Assembly: GCA_037043455.1 (NCBI GenBank)
Contig: JAWPHD010008259.1
Location: 53,438-117,437, forward strand
Direction: 5' to 3'
Source: Cyrtodaria siliqua
Lineage: Eukaryota > Mollusca > Bivalvia > Adapedonta > Hiatellidae
DNA length: 64,000 bases
Shown: positions 1 to 11,484 of the stretch, one piece after another
Layout of the letters: every line of letters starts with the position of its first letter
Position numbering within the stretch: position 1 is the stretch's first letter
Program-made: the position numbers and the translations under genes
The notes under the pieces: model-generated
Seen by the model: only the letters and a program-made list of their open reading frames with translations
Database searches by the model: none
Told to the model about the DNA's origin: nothing

Positions 1-1445
1 GTCGCTCTATTTCAAATAGTATACCTTCATATTTCACTTAAAATGGCATGCATGTTCTAAAATGAATGTACATTAAACCTTTGTAGTTCTTTTAGACAAT
101 ACTCCTCACACAGGGTCAAACTACTTGAAATACATTGCGTTCTGGACACTACCGACTGTATCAATCGCTGCCAACTGCTTCATTCCCTGTCGGAATACTG
201 GGGTGTTAACACATATCTCAAATACATAGACTACAATATGATATTTAAAACATGTAATGATAATATACATAATAGGGCTAATATACTGTATAGGGCTGCA
301 ACATGACTTATGAATGTATGGACAAAGGGAAGTAACTGGAACTAAAAAGTTTACCTATTGGAAACATATGGACTAAGGAAGTAATAGGATATAAAAGTGT
401 ACCGGCGACAATATAGTAAACGAAAACTGTATGTTCTTACCGCTTGACAACTTCTTATTTTATATAAATGTTCCATTTTTGACATATTTAGGATTAGTAA
501 ATCGTTTAGTGAATGCAATTGCAAGAAATTAGGAAACAATAATAAAACATAAAAATAGATACGAACAACCGATACATATCAACATAAACAACTAAAAATG
601 CTTAACAGATAAATAAAATATTTTATCCAGACTTTTTAAATCTTATAATAGAAATACAAATTCACAACACACATTGAATAAGGATATTAACAAAGTTGCG
701 AGTATCGATAACTGGAAAACATTATAATATCAATCGTTCCGTATAGTTTATGACTCCAATCTTCCGTCTTCAATATAAAATATTCCATAGAATTGTATAG
801 AATTGTCTTTACAAATGCGAGACTATATAAATGCGGATTGTCAGAAACAGAATTACGCACTTTTTTGTAATAACACAAAAGAAACAATTATTCCTTTATT
901 TTATGCATGTGGTCAAAGAATGTATTAATACATTTATTTAACCAATTAAGAGACACTTTGACATCTCAGTTGAAATGAAACTCGAAAATATTTTGGGCCC
1001 AGAATGCTCATCAATTTCAGAAATTATAATTTATACTTGTTTATTTATTTACAAAAAATATATGAACGCATGCAGATTGAAAAAGTGTGTACCTAAGGTT
1101 GCAATCTTTATTGAAGAACTAAAATGTTTAAGAAATGTTGAAGTCAATCATATTAAAGCAATATGGAATGTTGTTCAATAATGTTGACTAATAATTAAGG
1201 TATTCAAATTGTAAAATTGTTTATAATTTATACTTGTATAATGTTTGCGAGCGGTAAATTGTTAAACAAAGTAGATTTGTTTCCTCTAATTCTACCCTTT
1301 TCTCATACGCATTTGAACCCGCCTTGTAGGAACAAACATAACCAGCGGTTAGGTAATGCACTGAGTACCATTTTATATCGCTCGGCTGTCCAATTCAACA
1401 GTTATATAATGATGCACTTAGTGACCGTTTCATATCTCTCGACTT

Positions 1446-1860
1446 TAAGCAGGTGGTAGGAGGCGTGAAATTTGTTGCATCTTATAATTACCTCTCATGA
1501 ACAGACTCAATATAACCGAGTCTGCTACTTTTCCCTCTTGTTTGTGTTTGTTGCTTCCAAGGGATCATCTTTTCATTATTTACTGACATTCACACTAGCG
1601 TCTGTTTAGTGCTGTGTGGTGGCCTAAAAAGTCGCCCCGACTACAAATCAGTAATGTTATTATTTACTGGTACTTTGTGATGATCAAGCCCAGTCAGTGT
1701 TACTTTAAAGTAGAATATCGCTTAAGCCGGTGCTAGGAGGCTTGAGAGGTGTTGCATCTTATGATTACCTCTCATGAAAAGACTCAATAAAACCGAGTCT
1801 GCTACTTTTCTCTCTTGTTTGTGTTTGTTGCTTCCAAGGGATCACCTTTTCAGTATTTAT
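1446..1860 (+). repeat. Two partial copies of the 278-bp hairpin repeat family
   Basis: The motif around GTTGCATCTTA at 1474 recurs at 1751, a spacing of 277 bp. That equals the unit length of the tandem array at 17.3-18.1 kb, here in opposite orientation. Each copy has a segment able to form the stem CAGACTC/GAGTCTG and, upstream, a stem GAGAGGT/ACCTCTC that is intact in the second copy. No coding frame is shared among copies. Confidence 0.8.
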
Positions 1861-1906
1861 TTCAAATTTATCACAAACGTATTGAAAACGTATAGACATA
1901 CATTAC

Positions 1907-1964
1907 AACATATATAACAACATACATTACAACATACATTACAACATACATTACAACATACATT
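1907..1964. repeat. 12-bp microsatellite
   Basis: Tandem copies of ACAACATACATT, about five, the first copies slightly diverged. Confidence 0.85.
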
Positions 1965-2593
1965 TTAATACATTTATGCACACTTTTAGAGTATCAGTTC
2001 AGTATCAGTTCCACTAAATATAAATTTCATCGTAATACTTTTGCTGTTACATATATATACCACGTTATAAATTATAAAGAAATAACTACTTTTTTTCTAT
2101 ATCCGTTAGCTCCATCCGAATCATTTTTAAGGACGTACATGAACATGTTCTAAATTTTCAGCCAGATATATTTACAAAATGACGGTATGAAAACTGCATT
2201 AATAGTCAGGTTACGGTTTGGCTTCTAGAACAGCGAAAATCTCATTGAAAATATTTCAACCATATTTATATTTATATATTGACACAGGAAGATTTGTAGT
2301 TTTTTCTTGTTCACTCTTAGCCTGCTAAGGGCGACTACAACAGCCTTCGCAGCCACTGTCTGACTGCTAATCAGTCATTTAACAAAAACACCATTTTCTA
2401 ACATAAATGGAACGGACAGTCCATTATACATTCATAGCGGGCTAAGGGTCAATGAATGATAGTATCAACTGCAACATATTTGTCAGTTATAAAATACACA
2501 TTAACATGACGCAATATAACGTAATACGAGTACATAATTATATTCATTATGCTGTTTCACGGAGATATATACTAATATATTCCGTAACACACT

Positions 2594-3589
2594 TTACAAC
2601 CTGTATATCGCAGCACACGCATATCCAGATCCTTCCAGTTTGTCCTTCGTTTCACACGTAGATACTTCCGGTATGTCCTTCATCTCACACGTAGGTCTTT
2701 CCAGTTTGTCCTTCGGGTCATACGTATATCTTTCCAGTGCGTCCTTCGGGTCATACGTAGATCCTTCCAGTGCGTCCTTCGGGTCATCTGTAGCTCCTTC
2801 CAGTGCGTCCTTCGGGTCGTATGTACATCCTTCCAGTGCGTCCTTCGGGTCATACGTAGATCCTTCCAGTGCGTCCTTCGGGTCATCTGTAGCTCCTTCC
2901 AGTGCCCCCTTCGGGTCATATGGAGAACCTTCCAGTGCGTCCTTCGGGTCATATGTAGCTCCTTCCAGTTTGTCCTTCGGGTCATATGTAGATCCTTCCA
3001 GTGTGTCCTTCGGGTCATACGTAGATCCTTCCAGTGCGTCCTTCGGATCATATGTAGCTCCTTCTTCCAGTGCGTCCTTAGGGTCACACGTAGCTTCTTC
3101 CAGTGCGTCCTTCGGGTCATACGACGTAGATCCTTCCAGTATGCCCTTCGGGTCATACGTAGATCCTTCCAGTGCGCCCTTCGGGTCATATGTAGCTCCT
3201 TCCAGCGCGTCCTTCGGGTCATAATTAGATCCTTCCAGTGCGCCCTTCGGGTCATATGTAGATCCTTCCCGTGTGTCCTTCCTATCATACGTAGCTCCGT
3301 CATCATCGTCTCTCGTATCACTGTATACACGGGATGCCTCTTCCCCTAGTGTAAATGTAGTGGTCCTGAGATCACAGTTGATACCCCGCGTGCCATTCGT
3401 ATCACATTCAGATCTATCCAGCGTGTAGTTCGAGTCGCACTTAGATCCTTCATCATCGTCTCTCGTGACACAGGATGGCTCTTCCCTGTGTGTCAAGGTA
3501 GTGTTCTTGAACGCACCCGCGGCTAAACGATGCTGTAAAAAACAACAATTGCAGATAACATAAATAAGAACATACAACGCGCGTCGCAA
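2594..3589 (-). CDS. Putative secreted acidic protein with 11-residue tandem repeats
   Basis: A single open frame of 331 codons. The N-terminus (MRRALYVLIYVICNCC) looks like a signal peptide: basic residues followed by a hydrophobic run, with a small-residue region near AAGA. Residues about 30-100 are rich in Asp, Thr and Cys with degenerate versions of the later repeat. From about residue 100 to 325 there are roughly twenty copies of an 11-residue unit close to YDPKDALEGST, encoded by a 33-bp minisatellite. Because 33 is a multiple of 3, all frames on both strands stay partly open, so the antisense ORFs (2640-3224 and others) are shadows. I prefer this frame for its signal peptide, start codon and consistent acidic composition. 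No homologous family is recognised; a matrix or secretory role is only a guess. It could also be a chance ORF over a minisatellite. No introns are evident. Confidence 0.45.
   Translation of the reverse strand: MRRALYVLIYVICNCCFLQHRLAAGAFKNTTLTHREEPSCVTRDDDEGSKCDSNYTLDRSECDTNGTRGINCDLRTTTFTLGEEASRVYSDTRDDDDGATYDRKDTREGSTYDPKGALEGSNYDPKDALEGATYDPKGALEGSTYDPKGILEGSTSYDPKDALEEATCDPKDALEEGATYDPKDALEGSTYDPKDTLEGSTYDPKDKLEGATYDPKDALEGSPYDPKGALEGATDDPKDALEGSTYDPKDALEGCTYDPKDALEGATDDPKDALEGSTYDPKDALERYTYDPKDKLERPTCEMKDIPEVSTCETKDKLEGSGYACAAIYRL
2640..3270. repeat. 33-bp minisatellite array (about 20 copies)
   Basis: Unit resembles TCCAGTGCGTCCTTCGGGTC followed by ATACGTAGATCCT, repeated every 33 bp. 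A few units carry 3-bp or 6-bp insertions (for example near 3064 and 3122). All length changes are multiples of three, which keeps the minus-strand reading frame open. Confidence 0.9.
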
Positions 3590-5304
3590 CAGGCGCCCCG
3601 TCGTCCGTCCGTCGTCTGTCCGCTAACCTTTGCCTCGTTCAGACAATAAGGACTACTTTTTCTTTTACATCTGCTCTTTACCAAATGCTACCAGCTTGTT
3701 AATATCAATAAAAGCTCAGCCAGGTCGGACTTGTAAAACCGGAGGTTTTATTTGATTTATTTAAATATGATATATGTTACAGTGTTAAGACGATATGGCC
3801 TACATATTTTATCCTATCTTTACTAAACTAAGCCATATTGTTTATATCAATAAAAGCTCGGACAAGTTCGAAACCAGCTAAATGTGACTAGTGACAACGG
3901 AATCATGGCCCTTGATTTAGTTAAGTATGAGACAGAGTACGGTCTCATCGAGTTGGTTGATTCCAGTGCGCAACTAACTCTGTCTTCATTCAAATTGGAG
4001 TTAGTGCTCTTTGTCATTTTATACTTAGATTTTTGGTCAGTAGCATAACTCAAGAACTACTAAAGAGGCTGAAATGAAACTTCACACAACGATAAAAGGC
4101 AGTAAGAGGAAGTGCAGAGCACAATAACTATTTTTTAATTCAAATTAGAGTTATTGCCCTTTGTAATTTTATACTTGTAATTCTTGTCCGGCGCATACAT
4201 CATAAACTACTTACGGAACTGCAAATTGAATGCTGCTGGGTGACACAAGGCCATATGGTGTTGAGGATACATTTTGGGGAGCATCCATCGGTTTCTTATT
4301 TGTTTTGTAACATGTCCATTTCATAAGTCTAACTTGGTGTTATTTTCAATTAAATGATATTCAGCTGTGCAAATACAAAGGAAATGTCAGCCACCATGCT
4401 ACACATATGCTATTTTTGACCTCGTTAAGACAATAGGGCTTTCAGTTTTCATTTTATCATTACCAAACTTTACAAGATTATTGATATTAATTCAAGCTCG
4501 GACAAGTCTGAAAACCAGTGCGTCAAAGGCATATAATTCAACGTATTTTTTGTATATTGATTATAAAAAGGGGAACAGGACGTATATTACATTTATTGAT
4601 AAAGTCAGACACACCAGTTCGAATGCACTTTTCAAACATGTAGCTTCCTCGAGCTCATACTAATTATACTACAGAACCAGATATCATTTAGTCTGTTGAT
4701 TTGATCATCCTTTAAATTACTATAATATAATATAGCGCTAACATTTTGTGTGAACTGATTTTATATGCTTAATAACCTAGCCATGGTCAGTCAGAAAGCG
4801 GTCACAGTTGTCATTTGAATTGTGGGGACATGATGTTGCATTCTAGGGTGGCTATGGTGTTTTTAGGGACAAATGCTTCACGATAAAAGGATAATGTTAT
4901 ATAATTAAATTTCATAGACACCTTACCTATTTTAATTATGGTTCAAGGAAATTTCAGTCATTATTTTGTTGATGAGTCTGCCATTTTTAAGGCACGTCAT
5001 ATTTGCGTGCATGGATAACATGTATACCAATAATATAGACTTAAAGATTGTCTAGGAGAACTTTGTCTGTAGAGCCGTATAATATAGAGCCCTGTCTGGC
5101 CAAAAAAAACTTGTTGCCATTTGCACCAGTACGTTTGTCAATTCATTATCCCACAACGGCGCATAGGACCTGTTTTGTTACCGTGACCAGGATTTCGACC
5201 CTAGGAATTGTCGCGCACACAACAAGTACAAGGTTAGTAGTTTTACTTGCATATTTTAACTTCGTTCTAAATATTGGCAAAATTCGAAGTTTAAAAATTT
5301 CAAC
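3590..5304. other. Intergenic with dispersed bivalve-type repeats
   Basis: Related segments containing AAGCTCGGACAAG recur near 3700, 3850 and 4490. The stretch at 4060-4215 (AAACTAC, TTGTCCGG, AAAGGGCAATAACT-like in reverse) matches others near 30.9 and 32.4 kb. No gene is recognised. The piece just before 5305 may include the 5' LTR and leader of the retrotransposon remnant that follows, but no clear LTR pair was seen. Confidence 0.5.
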
Positions 5305-6300
5305 ATGGCAGAGCAAAATATTGGTCAAATATTTATGGGGGTAGCACAACAGATGGCAATCTTAACAGATACAACTGAGACTCAAACGGCGGCTGTACAT
5401 GAACATACGGGTGCATAGACAGAGGCTTTCGGGGAACAGGGTGTGTTTTATGCAATTAAAATGTTTGACGGCTCTTCCGCAAACGAGTATCAGATTACAT
5501 TAAGAGCAGAGACAAGTATGCTTTCTTGTATATTTATGATGATCAAAAAAGAAGCTGCTAGCTTATCAAACTACTCGTCCGAGGGTGGCATTGGGTCAGT
5601 ACTGTGTCAGGAAGACACATAATGACGATGGGGTGGTTGTTGAAAAACCAATTTACTTCCTCTCCTATAAATTATCACCAACCCAAGCCGTTGGCTCATC
5701 ATTGAAAAAGAAATGTATAGTATAGTGTATAGCTTACAGAAGTTTGAGCACTACTTAAGAGGCAGTAGAATACAGATTTTCTCAGATCACCGCCCTCTAC
5801 AGTATGTGTTAGATAAACAACCCTTTAACAATCGCAAAATATCAATGTGGGCACTAACAATCCAGTCATATGACTGTGAAATTACTTACATTAAAGGCAA
5901 GGATAACTTATTAAGTAGAGTATCCGAGGGAAGTGTACAATTTAATACGGGGAACGATTCTGATATCGATGTTAGCGACAGGGCGTATTGTGTAAACATG
6001 ATAAATACCTCACCAATTGACCCACTTAAGTATACGCAATATTCGGGGATATTGGAATACCTACCCTCTAAGATTTTGATATGAAAGAAGAGCAATAAAA
6101 GGACGAAACAATAACGTCCATTAAGTCCCAATTTAATGACGGGAAGGCCAATAAAACTACGTCACGGAGTTTCATAGTGCTAGACGAGATACTGTATTTT
6201 ACATATCTCAGGTAGACGATGACCCAGTAGTGACTTAGACAGGGATACTAGTGATTTTGAGGGCGAACCCTAAACTAATTTGGCCCGGAAGTATCGTAGA
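5305..6300 (+). mobile_element. Decayed LTR retrotransposon (gag start joined to RNase H)
   Basis: An ATG at 5305 opens a gag-like N-terminus that hits a TAG near 5418. A gag-type segment (MFDGSSANEYQ) follows. Shortly after, the sequence jumps to an RNase H region: GSVLCQ near 5595 and, in the ORF 5713-6084, FSDHRPLQYVLDKQPF and ITYIKGKDNLLSRV. These are typical of Ty3/Gypsy-class RNase H. The intervening gag C-terminus, protease and most of the reverse transcriptase are missing, so this is an internally deleted derivative with frameshifts and stops. It is not functional. The exact ends and LTRs were not located. Confidence 0.75.
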
Positions 6301-7240
6301 GTTGATGGAGTTAGTGCGGCGTATAAAAACCCGAAATAATAGGTTAAAAACGGAAAATCGATCGATGAGTGATCCCTAGTGGGGGAAGGGGTTGGAAATT
6401 GAAATAGACCACGTAGTTACAGAGAAAATAGTATTAAAGAGGCAGACAGATTTCCAAAATTTGGTTGGGGGGGGTGTAGTTGGGGGGTGGGGGGGGCGGG
6501 GTAGGTGAAGGGGGGGGGGCCGGGGGTGGAAATTGAAATAGACCATGTAGTTAAAGAGAAAAAAGTATTAAAGAGGCAGACAGAGTTCCAAAATTAAAAG
6601 CTTTTTACTGGCAATCTCTGCAGTTTTAGATTAAATGAGTAATTGGTGGGTTATAATATCATGGAGAAGTAATGAAAAAAATGATAGTGATAGACAATTA
6701 CCCTATAATTTCAGTAATTACCGAATTTGCTACTACGTTTCATACAGTCTAAGGTTATGCATGAATCTTCAGTAAAATGACGAATTACTCAGCCCAACCG
6801 AAATGGAAGGGCCTCTTCCTGGGGACGACCAGGTAAGTATGCTTAACACTGGTCAAAGTCAATACATATAGTCAATATCTTGAACAATCTTATGGTGTTT
6901 TTCGTAGTGCTTTAATTTGTTATTAAAGATAATCATAAATTGTTATTAATTTCTTCAATAAATTCATTCAGTTTTCAGTTTTGATAGACATATGTTCTTT
7001 ATATAAATACAATGACTACAATGTAAGCTAGACTGAATATATACATTGTTATTAAAACGAACTATCTCCTTTGATATCGTTATACCGCATAATGGATTAC
7101 AGCAAGGTAAGTAACTCTAGTTATCATGCTAATTTTAGCATATCTAAAAATAGAGTGTTACGGTACAGTTATCGAAATTAGCTCCCCTGAGCCGTATTTT
7201 CAACGTGAACTCTAACCACTGTTGTCCGTCCGCACGTCAT
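6301..7240. other. Intergenic; G-run cluster at 6460-6535
   Basis: No gene seen. 6462-6535 is a run of G-tracts (TTGGGGGG, GGGGGGCGGGG and similar) with G-quadruplex potential. It lies between two copies of a segment (AAATTGAAATAGACCA, then AGTATTAAAGAGGCAGACAG) at about 6396-6460 and 6527-6590, so the G-rich block separates a direct duplication of about 130 bp. Confidence 0.6.
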
Positions 7241-7905
7241 CATAAACGCCTGACCAATTTCACTGTATATAGTAGTCAACCTCTAACCCTTTTATACTAA
7301 ACAGTCATAAGCGTAGGAGCCGGGAGGGGGAGGGGAATGTTTATAGTGGGCTAGGGGCCAGAATATACCCCGCCATCCCCCACCCCAAATAATTTGAAAA
7401 AATAAATGGTTAGCGCTCCAAAAGTACTTTTTCCCCTATATAATGTTGTGTGTTTTGGTGTAATTGAGCGTGGATAACTTTTTTTATTTTTTATTTTTTT
7501 TTTGCTTGTCAAATATTTTGTGAAAAAGTTTAACCCCCATTTAATTATTTGGCCCCTCCACCACACTATAATTGAAACGTTCCTACGCCCATGACAGTAT
7601 ACATTGAAATTTTCAACCCTATATCCAATTATACATTGCAACTGGCCAAGCGTTTATGAGGCGACTTCAACCATTACTATATACACGTACATTGACATTG
7701 GTCAAGCGTTGGCGAGAAGACTTCGTTACATCATTATTAAACTTTTATTTAGCGACGCCTCCTCATAAACGCTTGGCCAATTTCAAATTTCAAATTGAAA
7801 TTTTCAAATTGAAATTGGCCAAGCGTTTATTACAACCCTTTACTATATACATTGAAATTGACCAAGCGTTTATGAAAAAACAACGTTTAATGACTATTGG
7901 TCGGC
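7240..7905. repeat. Palindromic MITE-like repeat cluster
   Basis: The motif TTGGCCAAGCGTTTAT or its complement occurs at about 7641, 7764, 7812 and, diverged, at 7246, 7690 and 7858, in alternating orientation. The copies at 7764-7785 and 7808-7829 form a near-perfect palindrome with arms of 22 bp. The ORFs in this stretch are by-products of the repeat. Confidence 0.75.
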
Positions 7906-9405
7906 CATCTTTGACAAACGTCAAAAGAGAATTTGTCAACTAAATACGTATTTTAGGCATGAGAAATGTCAGTCATATACTAATATTACAACATAAAAGT
8001 AATTCAACACAATTAATAATATTTGAAAGAATACCATTTTGATTTCTTGTGGGGTGGGGCTGGACTTTTCCTTTCAGCCGGAATAATTTATTTTTGCACT
8101 TCTTTAATTTATATATATTTTTTTATTTCGCCTAGTACACTGGCCAGATTATTTTTTTAAGTTTTACTATTTGTGGAATAAAAAGAGCTGTTTTTGAGCT
8201 ACTCAACGTCTGCGGCGACGTTGGTTTTCAGTTGTTTGCCAAGTTCAATTATTTCAACAACCACTGGTCAGTGAAACTTGAAATATGTCATCAGTACCAT
8301 CAAGGACACTGGTAGACACATGTTCCATAACGCTGTATTGCACTTAAGCAAAAACATGGCCATTTTCTTATTTTGAATTTCTGATTATTTAAATATCCAC
8401 TAGCCATATATCTCTGTCAAAGGAGCTTGACAAGTATCATCAGAGTCATTAAGAACACTTACTTACAGACACATTGTTTAATAACTTCTTATTTCATTTA
8501 GCCAGACGATAATCTTTTATTCAACTTCGAGTTTTTTAAGCTTCAGTGAAACTCATTGCATACATCCAATAACAATGGCAAGCCTGTACATTTTATTAGC
8601 GCCATACTCCACACGTTTCCCATCCCTACACCACCACCCCCATCACCCCGATAAATAAACGAATATTTGTTCTATTCTTTTTGGTTTATCTTCAGTTACC
8701 ATGTCTGCATTCTGTTTTCTTTCACTCGCACCCACCCACACTCTCCACCTTAGACTCGCCGAATGAAAATATTGTATTATTTCTGTTTTTTTTTCATAAT
8801 CAGTAACATTCCCCACCCTCTTCAAGTTCATATTCATTCTGGGGTATTGAAGGTCTGGCTTTGATATTTGGTATATATCTTTACATGTTTACTTACTACC
8901 CACTCCCCGCACTCCCTGCACCCTCACCTCACCACCACCTAACCTCCACAATTAAGACTTAAACTTGTGAATGAACTAGCACCATGGTTGGTAAGACAAG
9001 TGTCCTTGCCTGCCTTCTATGTGAGCCCCTTTTTGCTCTTCTAAATTATGTATTGATTGGATGTTTTGTTTGGTGGTGTAGGAGATTGTCTTGTACTGGG
9101 AAATGTTTACCATGTTCCATACCATTCTTATTAACACTGGCATATATCGTATAGTTTTGTCAGTAACCTGGCATTGCATGTGGCTGAAGCTGCTTCTTAA
9201 AGCTACAGATTCCCTATATCAATCGATTTCTTCTTTGTAGGCGTGTCTTTATTCGTAACTTCATGTTCACCAGCTCATGTCGAAATCGGGTATTTAAGCG
9301 AGCAAATATAGCGCAAGTAATCATTTACTGTATATACATCGACCAGTGCACATCGTACCTATACACAGGTAACAGTAATTTTTACAGAAAAAAAATTGTT
9401 TAGCT
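7906..9405. other. Intergenic, nothing recognised
   Basis: AT-rich sequence with short C-rich patches (8600-8650, 8900-8950). No coding, RNA or mobile signature was identified. Confidence 0.5.
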
Positions 9406-9407
9406 TC

Positions 9408-9480
9408 TTTCGGGGCTCGAACACACGATCTTCTGATTTCAAGTCCTGTGCTCTATCCACTGAACTACAACGCTACTTGA
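9408..9480 (-). repeat. tRNA-like sequence (possible SINE head or tRNA pseudogene)
   Basis: On the minus strand there is an A-box-like TAGTTCAGTGGATAG, a potential anticodon-loop segment and a B-box-like GTGTTCGAGCCCC, spaced as in a tRNA. The anticodon and acceptor stems do not pair well, so it is not called a functional tRNA. Confidence 0.45.
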
Positions 9481-9761
9481 GAAAAATAGTATACTAACTA
9501 CCATATATTATGAGGCAAAATAACTTAACATTTTTGAACGCAACTAAAGATGGATCAATAAATATGCAATCCATATTGTCGCACGTGTAAATTAACATTG
9601 CCTGGTGTAATACTGTACATTATCAATATGAAACTAATACTTCGCCTCAAATCAACCATATCTCGACTTGTTATTTAGCGCTTGATGAATTTGTGTGCGC
9701 TCTTGTTATTACGTAATGCCTATTTAGTGTTACAATTGCTACAAAATATCAATAAAGAGCA

Positions 9762-9840
9762 GTGGTCTAGGGGTTCAGCGTACATCTTTCGAATCTTACA
9801 AGTGCAAGGCTGTGGTTCAAATCCCGTTCCGGGCAACTAT
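9762..9840 (+). repeat. tRNA-like sequence
   Basis: Plus-strand segment with A-box-like TGGTCTAGGGGTTC and B-box-like GGTTCAAATCC at tRNA-like spacing, with an extended variable region. Stems are imperfect. It lies about 280 bp from, and opposite in strand to, the previous tRNA-like sequence. Confidence 0.4.
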
Positions 9841-10274
9841 TTTTTATCACAGGTATTCTGGAGCCGTATATTTATCGATGTTACCTGTACGGAGGCTAAA
9901 TAAAAATGTGAAATTGTACGTATCGATTTCTCGTTATATACCGACTTTTGGGGTGTTTGCCGATTTGAAACTACTTCACATGTGACTCATTCATATTCAT
10001 GAGTTATTACCAGTTAAAATAGGGACTGTACAGCTTTAAGTCCACTTACTTGTTGATGATATTCACCAAGTCCATCGCACACGTATCGGGACCCTTGTAT
10101 TGTAATACTACCATGACCACTGCATACCACATTGATTAATAATATGTCCAAAGTATATCACATGTATAACTATCTTGGCTACTCTTTACCACATTTTCTA
10201 CTACCATGACCACTCTATATCACAAGTATTACCACCGTCATGTGTGTCACATTTAATACTAGCATGACTGCTAA
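9841..10274. other. Intergenic; short ACCATGACCACT repeats
   Basis: Diverged copies of a segment containing ACTACCATGACCACTG occur around 10110, 10205, 10490 and 10520, flanking and running into the Penelope 3' end that follows. No gene seen. Confidence 0.5.
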
Positions 10275-10470
10275 ATATAGATATAAAAATCGAACAGGAA
10301 AAGCAACATTCAAGGACGACAGTCAACCACAAACAGACACAGAAACAAAGAACAAATTTAAAGATGAATAAAAGGCCAAATAAGACATCACAAACACAAA
10401 AGGGTTGACAATAGGGCTAGAGCCTCGGAACGGTCAGTGGCAAAAAAGGCCGCTGGGGGTTTAAGATTAA
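10275..10470 (-). mobile_element. Penelope-like element, 3'-end fragment
   Basis: Begins with ATATAAAAATCGAACAGG and continues through the 3' untranslated segment (ACGACAGTCAACCAC, GGTTGACAATAGGGCTA, GGTCAGTGGCAAAAAAGGCC). The same segment occurs at the 3' ends of the copies at 11.5, 28.0 and 53.1 kb. No coding part is retained; it is a 5'-truncated copy of about 200 bp. Confidence 0.8.
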
Positions 10471-11484
10471 ATACCACATGTATTACTACCATGACCACTG
10501 AATACCCCATTCATTATTACCATGACCACTGCATTCCATATGCATTAATATACTTAAAGGAAAAAGAAACGCAATGGGTATTTCCGTTATATATTGTATG
10601 TTTAGTATGCTACTGCTAATCGAATGGTACAGGACGACATTAAGTCTGTCCTTTCGGTAAACTAGTTTAAAAATGGTTACCCCTTTAAAATTTCATTATC
10701 GACAGAATGCGCCTCTGACTCAAGCAGGTGAGGTGAGCAAACTTAGGCTTTAAACTTTGCAATCTCTTAACAATAAACATAATACTGATTAGAAATGGCT
10801 TGACTTTTTCAAGCGAAATTTCAACATTTATGAATTTCGTGTAACAAAGTATACTTTGATTAAAATGTCTACTACATGACAGAGTTGTCCTTTCTGTTAT
10901 TAGTTGTAGACCCTTTTTGTACAAAACACGTTGAGATATATCTGGAATATTACGCGGAATTAGCTGTATATAATAGTGTAGTACATGTATTTGTTTTGAT
11001 TATGCGTTTCTTTTTCCTTTCAGTTTAATAATGTCAACACCCATGTTAAATTGCAATAGGGTGTTGTTTTCCCATTTTTGTAATATCTCATATTGCTTGT
11101 AATATCTCCACGGAGTGAGACACTGAATGATAGATTTTTTGTAATGTCACCCCAGTATAATTTGCTTTTTTTTCCTACAATTTAAGGGCCGGAATATATT
11201 TTCAGGAAAAAATCCGTCCCCCCACCCCCCCGCCCAGAAAAAAATAGTCGGTCCCTTATACGGCAGAAAAAAGCGCGCTTTATATTCGAAAAGTTTACTC
11301 AAAGTGTTTTTTATTATGTGAAATACATTGGTCCAATATAAGTTGGTATCAATCTCATCAAACTTAAATCCTAATTACGCTTTGCTACTCTCCGCTTAGT
11401 AGTGTAGAGTATCGTAGCGCGATAAAGGGTCTAATTTGAATGAGATTGAATTTAGTATTGTACTCAGTATCTATATTCACTTTT
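10471..11484. other. Intergenic, nothing recognised
   Basis: AT-rich sequence. The segment at about 10565-10915 (TTTCCGT, TCGAATGGTACAGGACGACATTAAG-like) has a related, diverged copy at 27.45-27.86 kb and an inverted one at 40.50-40.85 kb, so it is a dispersed repeat of unknown class. No ORF of interest. Confidence 0.55.

Larger units (their letters stand above)
1..2593. other. Intergenic, no gene recognised
   Basis: No ORF here has a recognisable domain; the open frames are short and AT-driven. The stretch holds a 12-bp microsatellite (about 1907-1964) and two inverted, partial copies of the 278-bp repeat family (1446-1860), both listed separately. The remainder is unremarkable AT-rich sequence. 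Confidence 0.6.

Noticed and set aside
2640..3224. Plus-strand ORF of 194 codons over the 33-bp array
   Set aside because: It is antisense to the ORF with the signal peptide and exists because the 33-bp unit leaves several frames open; no start context or domain.
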